A stretch of DNA of 10,656 nt from positions 1 to 10,656 of the forward strand of contig CAMVAG010000058.1 of the NCBI GenBank assembly GCA_947165405.1, read 5' to 3'. The notes beneath the pieces were generated by a model. The model was not told where the DNA came from and ran no database searches. It was given only the letters and a program-made list of their open reading frames with translations. Numbering within the stretch: the first letter of the stretch is position 1; each line of letters begins with the position of its first letter. The translations under genes were made by a program, and so were the position numbers. Positions 7,601 to 10,656 of the stretch are shown here, in pieces. This stretch comes from an uncultured Selenomonadales bacterium. Its GTDB lineage: Bacteria; Bacillota; Negativicutes; Selenomonadales; Selenomonadaceae.

Positions 7601-9841
7601 TTTGATGAAGTTGAGCGTGTCAACCGAATGAGCCTCCGCCTTATCTTTTATCGCGTTGAAAATTTGCGCCAAGTCTCCGTTGCGCGAAAAAATATTTTGC
7701 TCCATGCGGATAAAAGTTTCGTTGTCGGCGCGGTCAGTCAATTTTCCTTCGAAGTAGCGGGCATAATAATCTTCGGCGTCGCGAATGACTTTGACGAGAT
7801 ATTTTTCGGCGGCGGCGCGTTCTTTGGTCTGATAGTCGGCGTAGAGGTCGACGCCTTTTTTTACGTAAGTCTTAAAATTTTTCAGCGCGTCAATCAAATT
7901 TGAGAGCGGCACATTAGATTTGACAAGCTCAAAACTTTTCGTCAAGGCGTGCAAAGTCGGGATACCGTAATCGACGCCGAAATCGTTATAAAAAAATGCA
8001 CGGAGGGCGGCGGCGGTCAGCAACGCCTCGTTAAAAGAATCGTCATCCTTCGTCGCCAAAACGGAAATCGTATCGGCACTGTAGCCCGTCTTCAAAAGCG
8101 GGTCGTCGAGCGCGAAGGCAAGTTGACGATAAAGATATTCGGTATTCGGAACTTCCAAACTTTGCGCCTTGAGATAAGCCGTCGCGCAGTAAAATTTTTT
8201 CTTCAACAGCAAGTCTTTAACGTCATGCAAAATTTTTTCTTTGAGCGTCGAATCGATTGGCGGTGCTTCTGATTTTTGAACGGCGGGAAGTTCATCGCTC
8301 TCCTCGTCGGAATTTTTTTCGCCTTGAGGTTCGTTATCGGGCGGCGCGGTCGTCTTCCAAATTTCAGACGCCGCGATTTTTTCCGTCGTGCCTTGAAGAT
8401 AAAAATTTTTTTCGCTGAAGTCGTAAAGATAGCGGGCGGCATTTTTCGGGAAATCTTCCTTAAAAAAAGTTTCGAGGATTTCAAAAATTTTTTCGGCGTG
8501 AACGCGATTGAAGCCCGCGACAAATACCCTGTCAATTTTCTTGCCGCGCTTTAAATAATTTCCGACGCGCTTAAAAAATTTTTCAACGTCTTCCGTCGTG
8601 TCAAAGAAAAATCCGAGAAACAAATCGCGCTTGTCCGCGCCGATAAATTCCGTCCTGAACGATTGCGGAGAAAAATCTACGTCGTGGAAACCATCGTCAT
8701 GAGCCGCCGCGATTTCGTGAATGTGGAAAAAGAGAATCCTCGTCAAAGCAACTTTCATGTCTTCGGTGAGGAAAGGCGCGCTGTCGAAGTCAAATTTTTC
8801 GCCGTGCTTCGAGTTGGCAATAAATTTCTTGCCGTTTTCTGTTCTCAAAAATTCGGCGAAATTTTTTGTCAAGCCGTAGAAACTTCCGAGCCCTTCAAAG
8901 TTGTAGCGTTTGAAGTAGCCCTTCGTGAACAACATCTGCGCCATACTTTCCACGACATTTATCGGCATTTTCTTCGGAGAAAATCCCGGCAACCAAAGCA
9001 TTCCCTTCGCGGCGGCATAACGCAGGACGGGCTTGAGCATTTCGGGGTTGGTGAATTCCTTTTTAAAATTTTTCGCGGAAAATTCTTTGTTGCGTTCGGT
9101 GTTTTCCGTTGTGAAAGATTTTTCCCAAACGTCGAAATCATTTTCGGTGAGCAGTGCACCGGGCGCGGCGAAAAGTTTTTCCAAATTAATTTTTTTGGGC
9201 GGCTTGGCGGGCGGAGTAATTTCCTTTGCCTTGCGTTGACGAACAATTTTTTTCTCTTCGACTTCTTCGGGCGTCGCCAAAGTCAATTCATTGCCGAAAA
9301 GCCCGCGACCGAGAAAATCATCGCTGAAAAATTCGCGCAGCTCGTTGCTTATCGAAAATTTTTTTCCGATGTCCGCCTCTTCCGTCGCGTTGATAAATTT
9401 TGCATAGGGCGCAAGTGATGCTTTCAATTTTTCGGTCTGTCGTTTCCTCGCCAATAATTTTTTCAAAGCCGATTGATGTTCGCGCAAAATTTTTTTCAAG
9501 TCGGCTGCTTCCGTCACGAACGACAAAAATTTTTCGGCTTGCCCGAAGACACTTGCCTCGCGAATTTTTTTCTCTTCGACTTCCAAAATTTTTTCGAGGT
9601 CGGAAAAAGTCTTCGGTATATCACCGCCAAAAAGTTTTTCGTAAAGTGCAAAGCATTTGTTCGCGCCGTTAATCCACTTGAAAAAATCATCGTTCGCGGC
9701 GGTCAACAATTCGGCTTCGGGAAATTTTTCCTGTTCGATAAAATCTTCAATCGCCGAGAAATTTGTTTTGAGTGACGCCCCGAACGAGCGCAAATTTTTC
9801 AGCGCGTCGCGAAGTTCATTTACTGCTTTCAACCTCTCCAT
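4664..9841 (-). CDS. Giant STAND/AAA-type NTPase of unknown function
   Basis: 1725 residues from the chosen ATG. Residues 1-190 are helical and charged, probably coiled coil. A Lys/Pro linker lies near 195-225, a mixed region follows to about 495, and an acidic, Pro-rich linker spans about 497-535. Residues about 540-1190 look all-helical and repeat-like, with no family recognised. A compact alpha/beta module (HPIAAFG near 1216, TLIFLDYAL near 1260) precedes the NTPase. The NTPase has PPEMFIGRENE at about 1340, Walker A GGRQLGKS with Lys1370, Walker B LLMLDEAD (Asp1452, Glu1453), a sensor-like IAGLRN near 1489, and NYFPSLIQ near 1556. A winged-helix-like end covers about 1625-1725. This fits STAND/ORC-like signalling ATPases, in which a large variable region senses or transmits and the NTPase switches. 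It starts 4 nt after livF and overlaps the HEPN-like gene by 8 bp. The role is unknown; a conflict or defence function is plausible. Confidence 0.8.
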   Translation of the reverse strand: MERLKAVNELRDALKNLRSFGASLKTNFSAIEDFIEQEKFPEAELLTAANDDFFKWINGANKCFALYEKLFGGDIPKTFSDLEKILEVEEKKIREASVFGQAEKFLSFVTEAADLKKILREHQSALKKLLARKRQTEKLKASLAPYAKFINATEEADIGKKFSISNELREFFSDDFLGRGLFGNELTLATPEEVEEKKIVRQRKAKEITPPAKPPKKINLEKLFAAPGALLTENDFDVWEKSFTTENTERNKEFSAKNFKKEFTNPEMLKPVLRYAAAKGMLWLPGFSPKKMPINVVESMAQMLFTKGYFKRYNFEGLGSFYGLTKNFAEFLRTENGKKFIANSKHGEKFDFDSAPFLTEDMKVALTRILFFHIHEIAAAHDDGFHDVDFSPQSFRTEFIGADKRDLFLGFFFDTTEDVEKFFKRVGNYLKRGKKIDRVFVAGFNRVHAEKIFEILETFFKEDFPKNAARYLYDFSEKNFYLQGTTEKIAASEIWKTTAPPDNEPQGEKNSDEESDELPAVQKSEAPPIDSTLKEKILHDVKDLLLKKKFYCATAYLKAQSLEVPNTEYLYRQLAFALDDPLLKTGYSADTISVLATKDDDSFNEALLTAAALRAFFYNDFGVDYGIPTLHALTKSFELVKSNVPLSNLIDALKNFKTYVKKGVDLYADYQTKERAAAEKYLVKVIRDAEDYYARYFEGKLTDRADNETFIRMEQNIFSRNGDLAQIFNAIKDKAEAHSVDTLNFIKDFLAETFIEKDASFDRVNIDDEKLAQFIDDKWDEACGKKNPGKLVSRLRNNITKNMERAVEIMCAWVNCAEILCADGEDSGIVEYKKIRARLIENVQAAQKNLSEEAGSVVLIRTLKEISARLEGSYSRLEHKYFYAEFLCGDKIALDENYFPNFDLNISDGTHEGITEQIKKHAALKLPTVEARIENIFEAGGDDFGSAQLLDDYLKDFKGASFIEQKEYDVAKCITSAAKDAPRYRENFIGGLELAQSYGQFDTLPEGEKEKILQLVENCYKYAGESKNFGVFFRVKKYWEDVIENNAVKRGEILKKDLQSAIETYKKISDNFNDFELNDSIAEIEKIIAARNFTAAQSLIFKLSRGELYKKFDDAEDTPLNRFLDAEEYVDCYNRVKDSGDSLENLIGKKILPRDKISRAKLNLIKSWITNSVNEDRIKTLLELLGFSVEDVQKISLPASNTINFHVKIFGAGQKSGHPIAAFGSDAEISGFNVSCLFGKFDEKNLIEKFKELGNSKHTLIFLDYALDLPTRRRLAKEIKLDKILTKVFAVVDRVTIMFLLKNCAAQLGTKRVTDTLMSLIMPFARYQPYIWSPRIPLPPEMFIGRENEINEVMNHGGVNIVCGGRQLGKSALLKMACRKVDGNHNERAIFIDIDDKNYREAALLTSHELSDKNFFAEPFETDDWEELTRAIRNRLSSDAPTKIPYFLLMLDEADKFIDSCAENNYAPIVALAKIQQEDYDGSRFKFVIAGLRNIIRFEREKTFSNNSILPTLKSLTIKPFNVEDARQLLEVPLRYLGLYFPESEKDSLILTILETANYFPSLIQLYCEKLVKALFEAGYAGYDADTPIYRISEEHIKKVLADREFTKDIKTKIEITLRLGEDKYYFVIANLLAHLYYKQNRLEGYSPREILSAAAEFGLIKEPLLPNAEEKVGALMEELCELNILRKTGKAEYLFSRQRILRIVGTLNEVEETLLKLMAEAEHE

Positions 9842-9845
9842 AAAT

Positions 9846-10556
9846 TTATCCTCCGAGATAAGCTTTGCGGATGTCTTCGCTGGCGGCAAGTTCTTTGGCG
9901 TCGCCGGTGATTGTGATTCGTCCCGTCTCCAAAACATAAGCGCGATTGGCAATCGATAAAGCCATGTTTGCATTTTGTTCGACGAGCAAAACCGTCGTGC
10001 CCGTCTTGTTTATGTCGACTATGATTGAAAAAATTTCTTTGATTAGAAGCGGCGCAAGTCCCATGCTGGGTTCGTCCATAAGCAAAAGTTTCGGGCGACT
10101 CATCAGCGCGCGACCCATTGCCAACATTTGTTGTTCGCCGCCCGATAAAGTTCCCGCAAGTTGAAGTCGACGTTCCTCAAGGCGCGGAAAACGTTTGAAT
10201 ACCATTTGCATATCGCTTTGGATTCCGTCTTTGTCCGAGCGCGTGAAAGCTCCCAACTCCAAATTTTCCAGCACGGTCATTTCCGCGAAGATTCGTCGAC
10301 CTTCGGGCACTTGCGATATTCCCTCGCGAACGATTTTATGAGCCGGCATACCCGCGATATCTTTGCCGAGAAAATTTATTTCGCCGGTCTTTGGCTTGAG
10401 CAGACCGGAAATTGTTCGCAGCGTCGTCGACTTGCCCGCGCCGTTCGCACCAATCAGCGTGACAATCTCACCCTCCTCGACCGAAAGACTTATGCCCTTT
10501 ATCGCGTGAATTGCTCCGTAATAAACATTGATGTCTTTGACTTCCAACATTGCCAT
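9846..10556 (-). CDS. livF: Branched-chain amino acid ABC transporter ATP-binding protein LivF
   Basis: 236 residues, normal for LivF. Walker A is GANGAGKST at 36-44, the ABC signature LSGGE is at 137-141, and Walker B LLLMDEP carries Asp161 and Glu162. The segment SQVPEGRRIFAEMTVLENL and the VEQNAN stretch where other ABC ATPases have the H-loop His are characteristic of LivF. The C-terminus (IRKAYLGG) is also typical. It energises import of leucine, isoleucine, valine or related amino acids together with LivH, LivM, LivG and a binding protein, none of which is visible here. The start is fixed by AAGGAGG 7 nt before the ATG at 10556; a frame extension to 10580 would overlap that site. The unusual context is a giant NTPase gene only 4 nt downstream and an unidentified gene upstream where livG is often found. 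Confidence 0.93.
   Translation of the reverse strand: MAMLEVKDINVYYGAIHAIKGISLSVEEGEIVTLIGANGAGKSTTLRTISGLLKPKTGEINFLGKDIAGMPAHKIVREGISQVPEGRRIFAEMTVLENLELGAFTRSDKDGIQSDMQMVFKRFPRLEERRLQLAGTLSGGEQQMLAMGRALMSRPKLLLMDEPSMGLAPLLIKEIFSIIVDINKTGTTVLLVEQNANMALSIANRAYVLETGRITITGDAKELAASEDIRKAYLGG
9850..9854 (-). promoter_or_regulatory. Shine-Dalgarno deciding the giant NTPase start
   Basis: Minus-strand GGAGG sits 8 nt before the ATG at 9841, and the livF stop codon (9846-9848) lies between them. The longer frame back to 9973 would run 44 codons through livF, so the ATG at 9841 is preferred. The layout implies translational coupling to livF. Confidence 0.8.
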
Positions 10557-10563
10557 AAGCAAA

Positions 10564-10570
10564 CCTCCTT
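10564..10570 (-). promoter_or_regulatory. Shine-Dalgarno deciding the livF start
   Basis: Minus-strand AAGGAGG sits 7 nt before the ATG at 10556 and directly after the stop of the upstream gene. It favours MAMLEVKD over the longer in-frame start at 10580. Confidence 0.75.
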
Positions 10571-10656
10571 TACTTGTCATGCAGTGAAATAAATTTTTCC
10601 ACGTCGTTGAAATACTTAAAGTTGTCGTGAATTTTATCGAGGCTCCAATCCCACCA
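10570..10656 (-). CDS. Partial CDS, C-terminal 28 residues of an unidentified protein
   Basis: An open frame enters from the right edge and ends with TAA at 10570-10572, 13 nt before livF. The visible end is WWDWSLDKIHDNFKYF followed by NDVEKFISLHDK. It is aromatic and hydrophilic, with no membrane segment. It does not resemble the usual LivG or LivM C-terminus, so the gene upstream of livF is probably something else. The tight spacing and the livF Shine-Dalgarno abutting its stop indicate the same operon. The start and family lie outside the window. Confidence 0.6.
   Translation of the reverse strand, partial: WWDWSLDKIHDNFKYFNDVEKFISLHDK

Noticed and set aside
6551..7903. 450-codon open frame on the plus strand
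   Set aside because: It is antisense to the giant NTPase gene, has no recognisable domain, and arises from that gene's codon bias. The minus-strand frame has the NTPase motifs and a good Shine-Dalgarno.
8462..8470. Homopolymer run in the NTPase gene as a programmed frameshift site
   Set aside because: The frame stays open across it with continuous protein, and similar A/T runs occur throughout the window; nothing requires slippage.
8663..9418. 251-codon open frame on the plus strand
   Set aside because: Same shadow effect opposite the giant NTPase gene; no motif or convincing start signal.
4664..9841. Repeated AAATTTTT-like words as a repeat array or binding sites
   Set aside because: They fall irregularly and reflect frequent Lys, Ile and Phe codons (AAA, ATT, TTT) in the coding strand; no constant spacing or longer unit.
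9842..9973. Upstream extension of the giant NTPase to 9973
   Set aside because: These 44 codons lie inside livF in another frame and bypass the GGAGG located 8 nt before the ATG at 9841.

Overview
The window reads as a low-to-moderate GC Bacillota chromosome segment. Every start is preceded by a GAGG/GGAGG-type Shine-Dalgarno at 6-9 nt, genes are tightly packed, and two proteins carry Sec or lipoprotein signals. A Liv-type ABC ATPase near a CBS-ACT gene, with A/T-runs inside otherwise GC-balanced codons, would fit an anaerobic Negativicutes (Selenomonas-like) lineage; that assignment is an inference of low-to-moderate confidence. All genes lie on the minus strand, so transcription runs from high to low coordinates. 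No tRNA, rRNA, CRISPR array, insertion sequence or integrase is visible, and no stretch over 300 bases lacks a gene.

First transcription unit (right edge down to about 2000): the last 28 codons of an unidentified gene; livF, a branched-chain amino acid ABC ATPase; a 1725-residue protein with a C-terminal STAND/AAA-type NTPase; a 351-residue partner ending in a HEPN-like R-x4-H motif; an HSL-like alpha/beta hydrolase; and a CBS-CBS-ACT regulatory protein. Gaps are 13, 4, -8 (overlap), 19 and 19 nt, so this looks like one co-transcribed operon. It ends at a strong intrinsic terminator (1999-2023).

Second transcription unit (1983 down to 5): an extended -10 promoter directly behind that terminator drives an exported HAD phosphatase and a lipoprotein with a solute-binding fold. 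The binding protein appears circularly permuted: the lobe-2 part comes first and the lobe-1 part second.

The main novelty candidate is the pair at 3616-9841. A giant NTPase with a long uncharacterised N-terminal region is translationally coupled to a probable HEPN protein and embedded in an amino-acid-transport operon without a visible promoter of its own. The architecture resembles NTPase-plus-RNase conflict (anti-phage) systems, but that role is inferred and no named system was recognised. The permuted binding protein is the second notable item.
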